A stretch of DNA of 64,000 nt from Pelosinus fermentans. GTDB taxonomy: Bacteria; Bacillota; Negativicutes; DSM-13327. Position 1 is the stretch's first letter; the number at the start of each line of letters is the position of its first letter. Where the stretch lies: positions 1-64,000 of the forward strand of contig DJJR01000068.1 in NCBI GenBank assembly GCA_002434245.1. Direction: 5' to 3'. Below are positions 34,881-45,681 of the stretch, one piece after another. The notes beneath the pieces are model-generated. The model saw only the letters and a program-made list of their open reading frames with translations. It was not told the DNA's origin and did no database searches. Made by a program: the position numbers and the translations under genes.

Positions 34881-35678
34881 CTAACGATTCTGAATCAGGT
34901 AGGATAGCATCTCATTACTGTCGCACATAGCATTGAACGTTTCTTTGCCAATAGCATCAATCAAAATCTTTCCCCAAATATCATGTTTTATATATTCCTT
35001 GGCGACTAGAATAATGCTGGGTGTAGTTGTCCAGACACCATCTGTTTCTCCATTTTCACCAACTTCGCAAATCACCACTTCTTTGGAATCTCCAATAACG
35101 ATCGTAAGCCTCTTTTGCAATCTCGCTTGAGATGATATCCCGCAACTATCCAAGTTAATATAGTAACTGCTTTCCGTTACTGATTTTCCAAATACCCCTG
35201 CCACAACTGTAACTCCTCGTTTCTTCGCTTCTACTATAGCATCATGCAGCAGAATATCTTCCTCCGGCCAAATAGACAACAAAAGAGATGTGCTCGCACT
35301 ATTAATGATAGTCATAGCTTTCTCGACAAAGGTCTCATATCCAGAAAAATTAAGTGTTATGTCAAGATCAGGGAAAGGCTCTGTGTGTTTCAGTTGACTT
35401 TCCAGATCTTGTATCATGGAAGTAAACTCTTGCTTTAGTTTAGTTAAAAGCGTCTCTGGCAGAATAGGATAATACTTTCCCGCTTCCGTAGCACTCTCAA
35501 TAATAGCGCCTTTCATTTTAAGTCGGTTTAATATCTCATAAATTTTTGCCGTTGGAATTTTTCCGATCTTACTGATTTCGTAACCATTGGCAGGATATTT
35601 TCGAATTAAGGCATAATATGCCTTGGCTTCATAAGAAGAAAAACCCAATTGTTCTAACTTCAAAATAATATCATTCAC
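34881..35678 (-). CDS. TrmB-family regulator
   Basis: This 265-residue protein has the TrmB winged helix (LEQLGFSSYEAKAYYALIRKYPANGYEISKIGKIPTAKIYEIL) and a C-terminal sugar-binding/PLD-like domain (TSLLLSIWPEEDI). TrmB proteins sense sugars or other metabolites. It is the first gene of a two-gene unit with the ProC-like gene. Confidence 0.88.
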   Translation of the reverse strand: MNDIILKLEQLGFSSYEAKAYYALIRKYPANGYEISKIGKIPTAKIYEILNRLKMKGAIIESATEAGKYYPILPETLLTKLKQEFTSMIQDLESQLKHTEPFPDLDITLNFSGYETFVEKAMTIINSASTSLLLSIWPEEDILLHDAIVEAKKRGVTVVAGVFGKSVTESSYYINLDSCGISSQARLQKRLTIVIGDSKEVVICEVGENGETDGVWTTTPSIILVAKEYIKHDIWGKILIDAIGKETFNAMCDSNEMLSYLIQNR

Positions 35679-35795
35679 GCCATCACCTCTCCTTCTATCA
35701 TCGGAATGAATCTTATGTGTGTGCCTCGTTAGTTCATATCTTAATTCTTAAATAGCATTCTGACAATAACTACTCAGGTACGGTGTATAAAAAAA

Positions 35796-35824
35796 AGCGG
35801 TCAAGATTTAATCTTGCAACCACT
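35796..35824 (-). terminator. Hairpin after ftsH
   Basis: GGTCAAGAT and ATCTTGCAACC form an imperfect stem, followed on both sides by A or T runs. It lies just 3' of the ftsH gene. Confidence 0.6.
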
Positions 35825-35855
35825 TTTTGGAAGTAGCTGAGCAAATTGTCAGCTA

Positions 35856-37664
35856 TTATTGCTTTGTTACAATACGGGTGAGTTCATCTCCTGAAATGAC
35901 TTCCTTTTCTTTTAAAAACGTTGCAACCTCATGTAAAACAGCAATGTGTTCGGTTAGAATCTGCTTAGCGGTATCTTGTGCTTCATCCAGCAATCGATGA
36001 ATTTCTTGATCGATATGTAAAATGGTAGCAGGACTTAAATCTTCCCGACCTGAAACTCCACTTCTTAGGTAGGTCCCTGTAGTATTCGCATAGCGAACCG
36101 GTCCTAGCTTTAGGGACATTCCGAACTCAGTAATCATACGCCGTGCCATTTCTGTCGCACGTTCAAGGTCATTGGAAGCACCAGTAGAGGCTTCCTGAAA
36201 AATAATGAGTTCTGCCGCCCTGCCGCCAAGCATTACGGCGATGCGCGCCTTAAGTTCATTCTCTCCGATAAGATAGCGATCTTCTTCCGGCATCTGCATG
36301 GTATAGCCGAGCGCACCTTTTGCAGTTGGGATAATGCTGATTTTGTGAACCGGATCGGTTCCTGGAAGATAATAAGCAGTAAGTGCGTGACCGACCTCAT
36401 GATAAGAAACCTTAGACCGAATCGCATCAGAAAGGGGCGTTTTTCGCTGCAGCCCGGCTACAACCCGCTCAATAGCTAAATCAAAATCAGCCATGGAAAT
36501 TGCCTTACTCCCTTGCCGGATGGCTAACAAGGCGGCTTCATTGGCAAGATTGGCTAATTCCGCTCCTGAAAAACCAGCTGTTATCTTAGCAAGACGTTCG
36601 AGGTTCACATCACTGCCAAGGGACATGCTGCGAGTGTGAATGATTAGAATTTCAAGACGACCTGGCTCAGTAGGCAAATTGACTTGAATCTGTCGGTCAA
36701 AACGACCTGGCCGTATCAATGCAGCATCCAGGATTTCCGGGCGATTGGTGGCTGCCATGATGACCACACCAGAATTAGCCGCAAATCCGTCCATTTCCGC
36801 CAACAACTGATTCAGAGTATTTTCCTGTTCGCTGTTTCCACCGATCCCAGCTACACTTGTTCGTGCTTGCCCAATGGCATCAATTTCATCAATAAAGATA
36901 ATACAGGGAGCCTTCTTTTGTGCCTGTTCAAAAAGATCCCGTACCCTTGCAGCTCCTACTCCGACAAACATTTCAACAAAACTCGAACCGGTAAGAAAGA
37001 AAAATGGAACTTCCGCCTCTCCCGCTGTCGCTTTAGCAAGAAGCGTTTTTCCTGTTCCAGGTGAACCAGCAAGAAGCACCCCTTTGGGCAGCTTCGCCCC
37101 CATTTTGCTAAACTTCTCCGGAGTTTTCAGATATTCAATGATTTCCCGCAATTCAACTTCTGCTTCACCGACCCCGCCGACATCACTGAATTTAATACCA
37201 ATCATTTCTCCGCTAATCTCATGCGCTTTACTTTTCCCCAGAGACATGGCGTTAGGCCCCCCGCCTCCCATCCGTTTAAAAATGAAGTACCAGATTAAGA
37301 ACAAAGGCAGCAGGGGCAGAATAAATCCCAATAGGGTTGAAAATAAACTTCTCGTTGGAGCTTGCGCCGAAAAAGCTACTCCCGATGCAATCAGGCGATC
37401 CACCAGGTCTGGATCGGTGACCGCCACAACATTAGCGGCAGTTTCTTTTTGATTTTCCGTGGCTTTCAACGTAAAAACAATACGGTCGCCATTCAAAATG
37501 ACCTCACTAATCTTATTTTCCTTTAAATCCTGGAGAAATACATTGTAGCTGACCTCTGTTTCGCGAATAATGAATGGCTTATAAACAAAATCGTTAAAGA
37601 GCCAAGTTGCCAGAATGGCGATAATAAGATACCCTGCAGAAAAGCTTCGCTGTTTGTTATCCAT
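35856..37664 (-). CDS. ftsH: ATP-dependent zinc metalloprotease FtsH
   Basis: This 602-residue membrane protease has an N-terminal helix (about 8-27), an extracytoplasmic FtsH_ext domain, a second helix (about 100-120) and an AAA domain with Walker A GSPGTGKT. Walker B is [12 protein letters not shown], the second-region arginines are in RPGRFDRQI, and the zinc motif is HEVGH. The ATG at 37664 follows AAAGGAGGATCCT; a longer frame upstream is unlikely. The Walker A has Ser where most FtsH have Pro. It is not next to tilS or hprT, so it may be an additional paralog for membrane quality control. Confidence 0.93.
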   Translation of the reverse strand: MDNKQRSFSAGYLIIAILATWLFNDFVYKPFIIRETEVSYNVFLQDLKENKISEVILNGDRIVFTLKATENQKETAANVVAVTDPDLVDRLIASGVAFSAQAPTRSLFSTLLGFILPLLPLFLIWYFIFKRMGGGGPNAMSLGKSKAHEISGEMIGIKFSDVGGVGEAEVELREIIEYLKTPEKFSKMGAKLPKGVLLAGSPGTGKTLLAKATAGEAEVPFFFLTGSSFVEMFVGVGAARVRDLFEQAQKKAPCIIFIDEIDAIGQARTSVAGIGGNSEQENTLNQLLAEMDGFAANSGVVIMAATNRPEILDAALIRPGRFDRQIQVNLPTEPGRLEILIIHTRSMSLGSDVNLERLAKITAGFSGAELANLANEAALLAIRQGSKAISMADFDLAIERVVAGLQRKTPLSDAIRSKVSYHEVGHALTAYYLPGTDPVHKISIIPTAKGALGYTMQMPEEDRYLIGENELKARIAVMLGGRAAELIIFQEASTGASNDLERATEMARRMITEFGMSLKLGPVRYANTTGTYLRSGVSGREDLSPATILHIDQEIHRLLDEAQDTAKQILTEHIAVLHEVATFLKEKEVISGDELTRIVTKQ

Positions 37665-37794
37665 AGGATCCTCCTTTTGAGCTTTTCTTATTATCATGTA
37701 CATGATCGGGAGAAATTATGACTAGCAATAACCTTCCCCGTCAAGTGCGCTTCCAGGTATAGAAACCCACTTAATGGATTATGCCGCCTTGCTA

Positions 37795-39822
37795 TTATTT
37801 ACATTTAAAATTAGCAATCGCTGAATTTAGTTCCGCAAATGTTTGTGCCAGAGATTGACTAGATGAGGCAATTTCCTGCATGGTGGCCGATTGTTCTTCG
37901 GTGGCGGCAGAGACAGTTTGTGTTTCTGCTGCATTTTTTTTACTAATTTTATCAATATCCTGTATAGAAGAGACCATACGATGACTGCCTGCAGCAATTT
38001 GATCTATCGATACGGCTATTTCCCGAATTTGTGCAGATAGCTGCTCTACCGAGGAAGCAATATTCTGGAAGCTATCCCCCGCCAATTCTACTACTTTGAT
38101 GCCCTCCTTGGCACCTTCACTGTTAGCATTGGTTGCACTAATGGCTTGCTGCATATCTGTTTGATTTCTTTGAACCAGCCCCGCAATTTTTTGAGCTGCT
38201 TGATTGGATTCTTCAGCCAGCTTGCGTACTTCTTCTGCCACTACTGCAAACCCACGACCGGCTTCTCCTGCACGGGCAGCTTCAATCGCTGCGTTAAGTG
38301 CCAATAAATTGGTTTGTCTGGTAATAGCTGAAATTAAGCTGACGATTTCGCCAATTTCCTGAGCCCCTTTACCTAGTTCGCCAATTGTTGTCTGAACCGT
38401 TTCGGCTTCGGCAACAATTTTTTTCATCTGGAAGGCCGCACATTCAATGGCCTCATGGCCCTGTCCGGTAAATTGGAATGCTTCCTTTGTGATTGCGGTG
38501 ATCCTTTTATTGGTATCGGCAATTTGCTGGATGTGTCCTGACATTTCTTTCACTGCATCTGATGCGTGATTTACTGCCAGAGACTGCTGCTCTGATCCTT
38601 CCGCTATGTGTGTGACTGAACCTGCCACCTGATTGGCTGATTCGGCAGATTGTTGGGCAACTGCGGTTAATTGCTGACTCGCCGCAGCAACCATTTCCGA
38701 ACGACTTTGCACATTGCCGATAAGATTGCGCAAGCTCTTGCCCATATCCTTAAAAGCATCAGCTAGCTGCCCAATTTCATCATTTGTGTAAATGTTTACA
38801 TCCCGTTGCCGCAGATCACCATTTGCCATCATGAGAGCTTCATCTTTGAGACGGGTTATTGGTTGGGCAAATTGTCCGCTGAGGAAGAATACCAATAATC
38901 CAGACAGAAAGATTGCAGCTAAGGTAATCGTAATGAGCAGTTTGGTCAGAGTACCAACTTCACGGGCAACTTCCCCTTCCGGTGCTGAAATCGTAAGAAT
39001 CCAGTGTTGATTGCCAGGAAGATTGATGGGCGTAAATACACCGAAACAAGGTATATTATGAATCGAGGTAAAGTTCCCCTTGACTTGCTGCCCGCTTTCA
39101 CCGACTGCTTTGAGTAAAGTTATAAAATGATTATCAATTTCGCTTATACCCAACTTAAAGTCAGGATTAATCTTTTTTTCTAATAAATTCAACTTTCCTA
39201 CCAGCTCGGTATTATTATGTGCGAGTAAAAGCCCCGACTGATCGATAATTTCACCATAGCCCGAGTCTTTAAATTTAATCTCCTTCACAAGTTCATTCAA
39301 AATGTCCAGTGATGTCGTGCCATTGAGAAGTCCTACTAAATTACCATTATCCAATATGGGTATAACCATCACTACCATAGCTTTATTGGTTCCTTTGCCA
39401 ATTACAGGCTCAGAAATGACTACTTGCTTAGTCTTAATGGCTTGCTGCAGATAGCCACGGTCAGCTAAATTGAGATTTTTGCCGTCAAACCGCACAGTTG
39501 TTCCATCTAAATATACAAAATTAATCGTGTCAAACTTGCCATTGCGCTTCAAAGCTCCATCCAGAGCAGCAATCATTTTTTCCCGATCACTGTCAGGGCG
39601 AATATTCGGATTATTGGTTAGGCCCTGGAGATAATTAACCCGTTGTTCAATTGAATTTTCGATTCTCTTTGCGTAATCAGTGCCAATTGCTTTTACGGTA
39701 TCATCAACACTTACCGAAAGAATCTCTTTGGAAAAATAGTAACTCAATCCTGCTAAGGTTCCTAATGAAATAAGCATGATCGTTAAAACCATTACTAATA
39801 ATCGAGTTCGAATGTTTTTCAA
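37795..39822 (-). CDS. Methyl-accepting chemotaxis protein with double-Cache domain
   Basis: This is a 675-residue chemoreceptor. Helix 1 (about 8-30) is followed by an extracytoplasmic dCache_1 domain (about 35-285; [10 protein letters not shown] and SEPVIG motifs), helix 2 (about 296-318), a HAMP (to ~372) and the MCP signalling hairpin. The hairpin tip, [17 protein letters not shown], lies near 515-530. The dCache fold usually binds amino acids, amines or organic acids directly. The gene stands alone between ftsH and the porin. Confidence 0.93.
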   Translation of the reverse strand: MKNIRTRLLVMVLTIMLISLGTLAGLSYYFSKEILSVSVDDTVKAIGTDYAKRIENSIEQRVNYLQGLTNNPNIRPDSDREKMIAALDGALKRNGKFDTINFVYLDGTTVRFDGKNLNLADRGYLQQAIKTKQVVISEPVIGKGTNKAMVVMVIPILDNGNLVGLLNGTTSLDILNELVKEIKFKDSGYGEIIDQSGLLLAHNNTELVGKLNLLEKKINPDFKLGISEIDNHFITLLKAVGESGQQVKGNFTSIHNIPCFGVFTPINLPGNQHWILTISAPEGEVAREVGTLTKLLITITLAAIFLSGLLVFFLSGQFAQPITRLKDEALMMANGDLRQRDVNIYTNDEIGQLADAFKDMGKSLRNLIGNVQSRSEMVAAASQQLTAVAQQSAESANQVAGSVTHIAEGSEQQSLAVNHASDAVKEMSGHIQQIADTNKRITAITKEAFQFTGQGHEAIECAAFQMKKIVAEAETVQTTIGELGKGAQEIGEIVSLISAITRQTNLLALNAAIEAARAGEAGRGFAVVAEEVRKLAEESNQAAQKIAGLVQRNQTDMQQAISATNANSEGAKEGIKVVELAGDSFQNIASSVEQLSAQIREIAVSIDQIAAGSHRMVSSIQDIDKISKKNAAETQTVSAATEEQSATMQEIASSSQSLAQTFAELNSAIANFKCK

Positions 39823-39935
39823 AAAATGACACCTCCTAATTCATTGTCACTAGCGTACAAGCAGAGACTTCCGTTCCCCGTAAAAGCCAAAAAGACATTT
39901 ATTCTTACCACAGGATATTTAGGATTGACGAAATT

Positions 39936-39969
39936 AGTTCAGGTGGAGAAATCCCCCCCCACCTGAACT
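39936..39969 (-). terminator. Terminator after the porin gene
   Basis: AGTTCAGGTGG (39936-39946) pairs perfectly with CCACCTGAACT (39959-39969). The loop contains a run of C. Confidence 0.65.
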
Positions 39970-40003
39970 GCAATACTTAATTATTAAATCCAAGAGAATT
40001 CTT

Positions 40004-41209
40004 CTAGAATTTTACGTCTAATTCAGCCTTCCAGATTCTGCTATCATTGGCAGAATTTGCAGCTTCCTTATCATTTACAGTCATCCTTTGTACATAAAAT
40101 GTCGCTGCCGTTGAAAGGGCATAGTTAATTCTGACATCCGATATCTGTTGTTCATGATTCGTATTGGAACCTGCCGCACCTTCAAGCATTGCATACCGAT
40201 TAAAGATAGCATTTTTTTGCGCATCCAAATATTGGTATGACACATTCCATTGTCCCCTTTTCTTTAATACTTGATCTCCATATACTATTTTTGCGACACC
40301 AAAGCTTCCCTGACTATCTGCGCTATTGTTGCCATATTCAAAAGATAATCCCACCTTTGGTGCTGCAAGAAAGCCAATATTGGCAAAGGTATACTTTAAT
40401 AAATCGACATCCGTCTTATTATTTTTAAAATCCGCGTAACCAATCTGATAATTCAGCTCTTTCACTTTGCCATTTAAAATGATCGATGCTATGTCAACAT
40501 TGTTAAAATCTGCTGCCGATTTATTACCCCAGCCAGTAAAACCTTTGAGTGTTCCCCCTCTGTAAAAACTGCCATATTGTGCTGTAACAGCTGCACCTTT
40601 ACCTAATCTATTTAATTTATAACTTATTTTTCCACCGCCATAGCTATAGAAAGTACTATCCACAATAACATTCATAGGATCAATTACCAATGCCTGTTCC
40701 CCTAAAGTAAGTACTGTATTACTACCAAGATTTGCCGTGTAATAATACCTATCTATGAGATTGCTGTAAGTATCACTGGTGCCATTAGCACTTACCTGAT
40801 TGTCACCACCAGAGTTAGTCCAAGAGTCATTGAAAAGATTATTTTTATTAGGTGCTTTGGTTACAAAGCGAAAACCAACAAAAGAATCTGCATCAACCGT
40901 GATTTTACCATCTAACCGAATGCGGTATGCATTGGTAACCGAGCTGGCTGTACCAGATTTACGATAATCTACATTCCGATATCGATTACTGAACATCCCT
41001 GAAAATGATACTTTGGGCTGTTCTTTTGCTTTCGGCGGTACTGCAACGTTAGATGGTTTCCCCTGCTCTTGCTCCAGTTTAGCCAGGCGCTGCTCCAGAC
41101 TCAAAATTTTTGCTGCTTGAGCTTCTTCATTTGCAGAATCAGCATAGACGCTGGTGCTAAGATTGATACTAAACATAACTGCCAGTAACATGATTGCTTT
41201 TTTCTTCAT
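40004..41209 (-). CDS. Outer-membrane porin
   Basis: This protein of about 401 residues has a signal peptide (MKKKAIMLLAVMFSINLSTSVYA), then a short coiled coil (AKILSLEQRLAKLEQEQ) and a Pro/Lys linker. A long beta-strand-rich barrel follows, ending WKAELDVKF with the C-terminal Phe of outer-membrane proteins. The ATG at 41209 has GAGGGGCG upstream. The coiled coil may anchor the porin to the cell wall. It is evidence for a diderm envelope. Its neighbour is an MFS importer, so it may serve that substrate's entry. Confidence 0.85.
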   Translation of the reverse strand: MKKKAIMLLAVMFSINLSTSVYADSANEEAQAAKILSLEQRLAKLEQEQGKPSNVAVPPKAKEQPKVSFSGMFSNRYRNVDYRKSGTASSVTNAYRIRLDGKITVDADSFVGFRFVTKAPNKNNLFNDSWTNSGGDNQVSANGTSDTYSNLIDRYYYTANLGSNTVLTLGEQALVIDPMNVIVDSTFYSYGGGKISYKLNRLGKGAAVTAQYGSFYRGGTLKGFTGWGNKSAADFNNVDIASIILNGKVKELNYQIGYADFKNNKTDVDLLKYTFANIGFLAAPKVGLSFEYGNNSADSQGSFGVAKIVYGDQVLKKRGQWNVSYQYLDAQKNAIFNRYAMLEGAAGSNTNHEQQISDVRINYALSTAATFYVQRMTVNDKEAANSANDSRIWKAELDVKF

Positions 41210-41344
41210 AAATAACGCCCCTCGTATACTAAGTTTTGTAAGCAAGAATCCATTGTCTACAAAACTCATTTTATTTTTAAACGCTTATAGGAACCCTCCG
41301 TTATAACCACGAGAATTGATCTTTCGCATTAATGTTGGCGATGC

Positions 41345-42739
41345 TCAAGGTGAAATTTCTTCAAGAACGCGGCCTTTGGTTTCTATCATGAAACGCCAAC
41401 ATACAAGTGCAGCAATGAAGGCAACCCCTGCGAAAACTGTGAATACCGAAGATATTCCACCAACTACTACAAGATTTCCAACGATCATCGGACCAGCGGC
41501 GGAGCCGAGCCGCAGCCACGCGCTCCCAAACCCGTTGCCGATGGCACGAATACGAGTGGGATATAGTTCAGCAGAATAGAGATACAAAGAGAAGGTTACG
41601 GTTTGCAGGCAGGCATAGACGAGTGTGCAGAAGAACCATGCCTGAATGGGGGACACCACACCCATTGCCGACATAATGGTCAACGGGATGATAGCCAAAC
41701 TGAATGCTGCAATGTACCACTTCCTGCGGCCTACCTTGTCTATATAAAATGCGCAGAGAATGGAAGTGGCAACACCAAATGCCTGGGTGCAAGAGCTATA
41801 AAACAGACTCGTATCCAGAGGTAGTTTGAAAACTGTTTTGTAAAGGCTGGGCAGCCAAGTGGCCAGTCCATTATTTATCATGTAGGCAGCTAACCACAAG
41901 ACCCAAATCATCAAAGTTCGAGGACGGTAGAAGCTGGAGAACAATTCTGTCCAATTCCCTTTTTCTTCTTTAGCCTTAATAGTTGATTGGGCAATGCATA
42001 CATCTTCTTGGACAGGCGATAGGGGTTGACCAGCTTTCTCAGCCTCCCGTTCTAAACGCTCTATGATAGCAGCCGCTTCGACGATACGCCCTTGACTGAT
42101 TAACCACCGCGGCGATTCCGGCATAAAAAACCGCAGTGGAAGAGTTACTACTGCGGGTACAACACCAATAATAAACATCGCTTGCCAGCCATAGGCCGGT
42201 ATCACAAAGTAGCCTACCACAGCAGCCATCATTAGCCCAATAGGGAATAGGACCTCATAAAGTAAGAAAAATTTCCCGCGTTTATTTGCACCAATGAATT
42301 CATTGATATAGGCACTGGCAACAGGAACTTCTCCCCCTGTTCCAATTCCCTGTATAAAACGAAATACCATCAATGCCATTGCGCCCCAGGCGTAAATGCA
42401 GGCAAAACTCATACCTGCAAAGATTAATATGGTAATAAGCAGAGAATGAAGTCGCCCCCACCGTTGGGCAACCCAGCCGAAGAATATAGCTCCAACTAAC
42501 TGACCGATGTATCCGATTGAAATGATCGCTCCAACTTCTGCTGGTGCCAGATGCCACTGTCCAATAAGCACAGGCAGCACAAAGGCAATGGCCAAGGTGT
42601 CAAAACCATCAAATAATGTTGCAAAGCCAACTATCACTCGCATCAAGATGAGTGACCTTGTCATTGGAAGGCGTTCCAGGCGGGCAAGTACAATTTCAGG
42701 TCGTATATTAACACTGATGGACTTAGAATCTGTCATCAT
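41345..42739 (-). CDS. MFS transporter, sugar porter/AAHS-like
   Basis: This is a 464-residue, 12-helix permease. DGFDTLAIAFVLPVL in helix 1, FGWVAQRWGRLHSLL, the PESPRWLISQGRIVEA loop and SAELYPTRIRAIGNG are typical of the SP/AAHS branch, which imports sugars, aromatic acids or carboxylates. The start MMTDSKS has GAGAGGAG upstream. It is on the same strand as the aldolase and LacI genes at 43210-45193, and a shared role is likely. Confidence 0.87.
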   Translation of the reverse strand: MMTDSKSISVNIRPEIVLARLERLPMTRSLILMRVIVGFATLFDGFDTLAIAFVLPVLIGQWHLAPAEVGAIISIGYIGQLVGAIFFGWVAQRWGRLHSLLITILIFAGMSFACIYAWGAMALMVFRFIQGIGTGGEVPVASAYINEFIGANKRGKFFLLYEVLFPIGLMMAAVVGYFVIPAYGWQAMFIIGVVPAVVTLPLRFFMPESPRWLISQGRIVEAAAIIERLEREAEKAGQPLSPVQEDVCIAQSTIKAKEEKGNWTELFSSFYRPRTLMIWVLWLAAYMINNGLATWLPSLYKTVFKLPLDTSLFYSSCTQAFGVATSILCAFYIDKVGRRKWYIAAFSLAIIPLTIMSAMGVVSPIQAWFFCTLVYACLQTVTFSLYLYSAELYPTRIRAIGNGFGSAWLRLGSAAGPMIVGNLVVVGGISSVFTVFAGVAFIAALVCWRFMIETKGRVLEEISP

Positions 42740-43209
42740 GTAATCTCCTCTCAATTCTTGAGTTATCAAACTACAAACCTGTGTCATAATGACACATATA
42801 GTAGATTCTTTTAAGAGGCTTGAGAGCCTTCAACCTATCTATCCACAAGCAGCGACGTGATGAAGTTCAGACCAGCAAACAATACCACGTTTCCCTCCCC
42901 GATTACACATTGAACAAAAACAGAAAAGGTCGAGGCAAGCCAAAAACTAAGAAATCTCCTAAATTACAATGCTGTGCCATTAAATACTTGCTAGACAGAA
43001 TATTAAGTTTATTTATTCTATAATGAACTGCAAGCTTTCTATCTCTTCTATAAAAGAACGGGAAACTGATCTTCTTTACTAATCGTGTTTCCCGTTCCCC
43101 AGATATACATTGCTTGCTCTACCATGTTATGATATATTGTAATCGTAGGTTTTGTATGTGCCTACACGATCCCTTAACTCAGGTACAGCTCTAATGTATC
43201 TGAGTTTTT
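42740..43209. other. Gene-free stretch with two hairpins
   Basis: No supported gene is present. AACGGGAAAC (43057-43066) and GTTTCCCGTT (43087-43096) form a perfect 10-bp stem. A second hairpin near 43177-43207, AACTCAG-GTAC/GTAT-CTGAGTT, is followed by a T run on the plus strand. A basic frame at 42892-43023 looks vaguely transposase-like, but not enough to call. Confidence 0.5.
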
Positions 43210-44145
43210 TTATACCAAGTTAACTTTTGCAACTCCACCCATTTTAATTGCATCCGTAACACCGTCCTTTTCTTCTTGTGACAAAGGTAAAAGTGGCAGA
43301 CGCATTAAAGGTGAACTGAAAATGTGGCGTTGATATAATACTTCCTTCATTCTGGCATGGGCTTCGCCTGTAGGCTCACCTGTGCCATAAATAGCCGCAG
43401 ACATTTTGGACACCGGCTCATTTGCTTTTAGAATTTCTTTTAAATCACCTTCTAAAACTTTCTGATACATATTGTTAATCAATTCAGGCACGCAACCGCA
43501 GAAACCGATCAGTGCACCATCCATGCCTGGAAGTAACGAAGTGCAGATATATTCGTCGTGGCAAGTCCATAAACCTACATGAGAAGCTTTTTCTTTCAGA
43601 ATACGGATATCACGCTCGTACAGCGCCTCATCTCTTGTTCCCATTTTGATTGCTGCAACATTAGGGATTTCACACATTTTCAACAACGTCTGTACTGGAT
43701 AAAAACCTTTTGTATTTGCAGGATATAAATGAATTACAATTTTGATGTCGATAGCTTCTGCTACATCTTTAACGAATTTTACCGGAGTTTCTGCTTTCAT
43801 ACCAAAACGCAGCCAAACGTGGGGAGGCATAAGCAAAATGCCATCTGCGCCAACTTCTTGAGCATCCTTTGCATGATCAATCGCTTCAAAAGTTCCTTCA
43901 GCACATACACCGGAGATAACCCGTACTCTTCCTTTGGCTTGGTCAGCCACGATTTTAGTGACTAATTTTCTTTCTTCCCGGTTAAATCCGGTAATTTCTC
44001 CAGTATGTCCATTCGTAACTAGACCCGTAATATGCTTATGGGTTATCAACCATTCCACATAATTTCTAAGTTCTTTTTCATTAATCGAATAGTCATCGTT
44101 CAAAGGTACCATAATTGCAGGATTAAGTCCCATCCATTTGCTCAT
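43210..44145 (-). CDS. DapA-superfamily lyase (second copy)
   Basis: This protein of about 311 residues belongs to the DapA/NanA class. It has NGHTGEITGF in the pyruvate loop, VIHLYPANTKG with the Tyr, and the Schiff-base Lys in NVAAIKMGTRDE. It is distinct in sequence from the copy at 4373. It lies 25 bp from a LacI gene that is transcribed just before it on the same strand, and near an MFS importer. The locus probably degrades a sugar acid or hydroxy-keto acid. The substrate is unknown. Confidence 0.82.
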   Translation of the reverse strand: MSKWMGLNPAIMVPLNDDYSINEKELRNYVEWLITHKHITGLVTNGHTGEITGFNREERKLVTKIVADQAKGRVRVISGVCAEGTFEAIDHAKDAQEVGADGILLMPPHVWLRFGMKAETPVKFVKDVAEAIDIKIVIHLYPANTKGFYPVQTLLKMCEIPNVAAIKMGTRDEALYERDIRILKEKASHVGLWTCHDEYICTSLLPGMDGALIGFCGCVPELINNMYQKVLEGDLKEILKANEPVSKMSAAIYGTGEPTGEAHARMKEVLYQRHIFSSPLMRLPLLPLSQEEKDGVTDAIKMGGVAKVNLV

Positions 44146-44170
44146 TTGCAGCACATCCTTTTATTTTTAT

Positions 44171-45193
44171 TTATTTAATATTGCTTACAGACTGTCTTTC
44201 ACTTATCATGGTCTTGAATATAATGTTGGCATTGTATTTCTGTGTATCGTCGCTCATGATTATAGTAACAGCCTTAGCTCCCATATCATAAAGGGGAACT
44301 CTTACAGTTGTAAGCGGCGGCGCAGTATAATTTGCGTTTGGCAAATCGCCGATACTAATTACAGAAACATCTTCCGGAATTGCTAAGCCTCGTTCTTTAA
44401 ATGCACGCAAAGCGCCAACTGCAAGATTATCATTTCCGCAGCATACACCCGTAAACTTTATAGAACGATTCAACAGAATATTCGCAGCCTCATAACCTCC
44501 TTTCCATGAATCATCGCTGTAAGCAATCATTAAATCATCATATGGCAAATTATGCTTTTTCAAACATAATTGATACCCTTCTAAGCGGTCAAAAGCAGTA
44601 TAAGCATTCTGTGGACCGCTAATGTAGGCAATTGAAGTATGCCCCCTTGCGATTAAGTAATCTGTAATTAATTCTCCAGTGCCTCGATTATCGATCATTA
44701 CATAATCCATATCAAAGCCTTGCGGTGCCAAGGAAACTATTTTATGACCATTTTCTTTGTACCGATTTATTTGTTCTTGTAATTTTAGTTTATAGGCTTC
44801 TAAATTTAGCCCTCCACCGCCTAAAATAATTCCTCTCACTCGATGTTGCCAAAGCAGCTCATGATATTGAACTTCATTTTCAGGATCTCTGCCAGTATTA
44901 CATACAAATGTTAAGATTCCATATTTATTTGCTGTTTCAGTAACACCTCTGGCAATTTCCCCAAAATACGGGTCAGAAATATCTCTTGTTATCAGTGCGA
45001 TAATATTATTAAAAGATTGTCTTAAATTTTGAGCCGAAATATCCGGTTTATAATCCAATTCTTGAATCACTTTCATAACCTTTTTTCGGGTTTTTTCGGA
45101 AACAGGATGGTTTGTATTATTCAGTACCCGCGAAACGGTTGTGATGGATACACCTGCCCGCGCGGCTACATCTTCCATAGAAATTCTCGCCAT
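44171..45193 (-). CDS. LacI-family repressor
   Basis: This 340-residue protein has an intact LacI HTH and hinge (ISMEDVAARAGVSITTVSRVLNN) and a ligand domain. It is the first gene of a unit with the DapA-type lyase. A perfect palindrome GGAAAACGTTTTCC lies at 45256-45269, 63 bp before the start, and is the expected self-operator. Confidence 0.92.
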   Translation of the reverse strand: MARISMEDVAARAGVSITTVSRVLNNTNHPVSEKTRKKVMKVIQELDYKPDISAQNLRQSFNNIIALITRDISDPYFGEIARGVTETANKYGILTFVCNTGRDPENEVQYHELLWQHRVRGIILGGGGLNLEAYKLKLQEQINRYKENGHKIVSLAPQGFDMDYVMIDNRGTGELITDYLIARGHTSIAYISGPQNAYTAFDRLEGYQLCLKKHNLPYDDLMIAYSDDSWKGGYEAANILLNRSIKFTGVCCGNDNLAVGALRAFKERGLAIPEDVSVISIGDLPNANYTAPPLTTVRVPLYDMGAKAVTIIMSDDTQKYNANIIFKTMISERQSVSNIK

Positions 45194-45255
45194 AGATTTA
45201 CCTCTCCAGTAATCAAACTTATTTATACCAAAAGCGTATTATGTTTTCATAAAAA

Positions 45256-45269
45256 GGAAAACGTTTTCC
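45256..45269. promoter_or_regulatory. LacI/CcpA-type operator
   Basis: GGAAAACGTTTTCC is a perfect 14-bp palindrome with the central CG typical of LacI-family sites. It sits in the promoter region of the LacI-lyase unit. Confidence 0.75.
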
Positions 45270-45681
45270 ATGTATTTATTATAGATTTTTAAAAAAATTT
45301 CGTCAAGTACTATTTCTGCAATTTTTAGTATTTTCTATAAATTATAACAATTTTTTTACGGACTAATCAGTCCACAAGAGACTTATAGCCACAATAAACT
45401 ACCTCTTGCATAGCAGCGGCGTCCAGATTATCATTCAAGTCAACTATTTTATATTTCGGCTATATTCACATTAAGATATGAGATAGAAAACATTTTAAAG
45501 GAAAACGATATCCGTTACTTTTCCTAATGTGGTATCGCTGATAAAATAAGCACGCTTGGAACAAGCTATCAAAAAAAAGAGAAGGCCGCCAGTGGACTTT
45601 CACTCCACAGCGACCAAGGTTTCCAAGTGCACTTGCATCGATTGATTAACACCTACCACCTAAAGCTTCTTTTTGTTAAGC
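45270..45681. other. Gene-free stretch
   Basis: No gene is seen. A half-operator GGAAAACG at about 45500 resembles the LacI site. GTGGA/TCCAC near 45592-45609 form a small hairpin. The end of the stretch lies just 3' of the methionine aminopeptidase gene. Confidence 0.4.

Noticed and set aside
42820..43023. Basic 67-residue frame resembling a transposase tail
   Set aside because: The NRKGRGKPKTKKSPK segment is suggestive, but there are no catalytic residues, terminal repeats or ribosome site.
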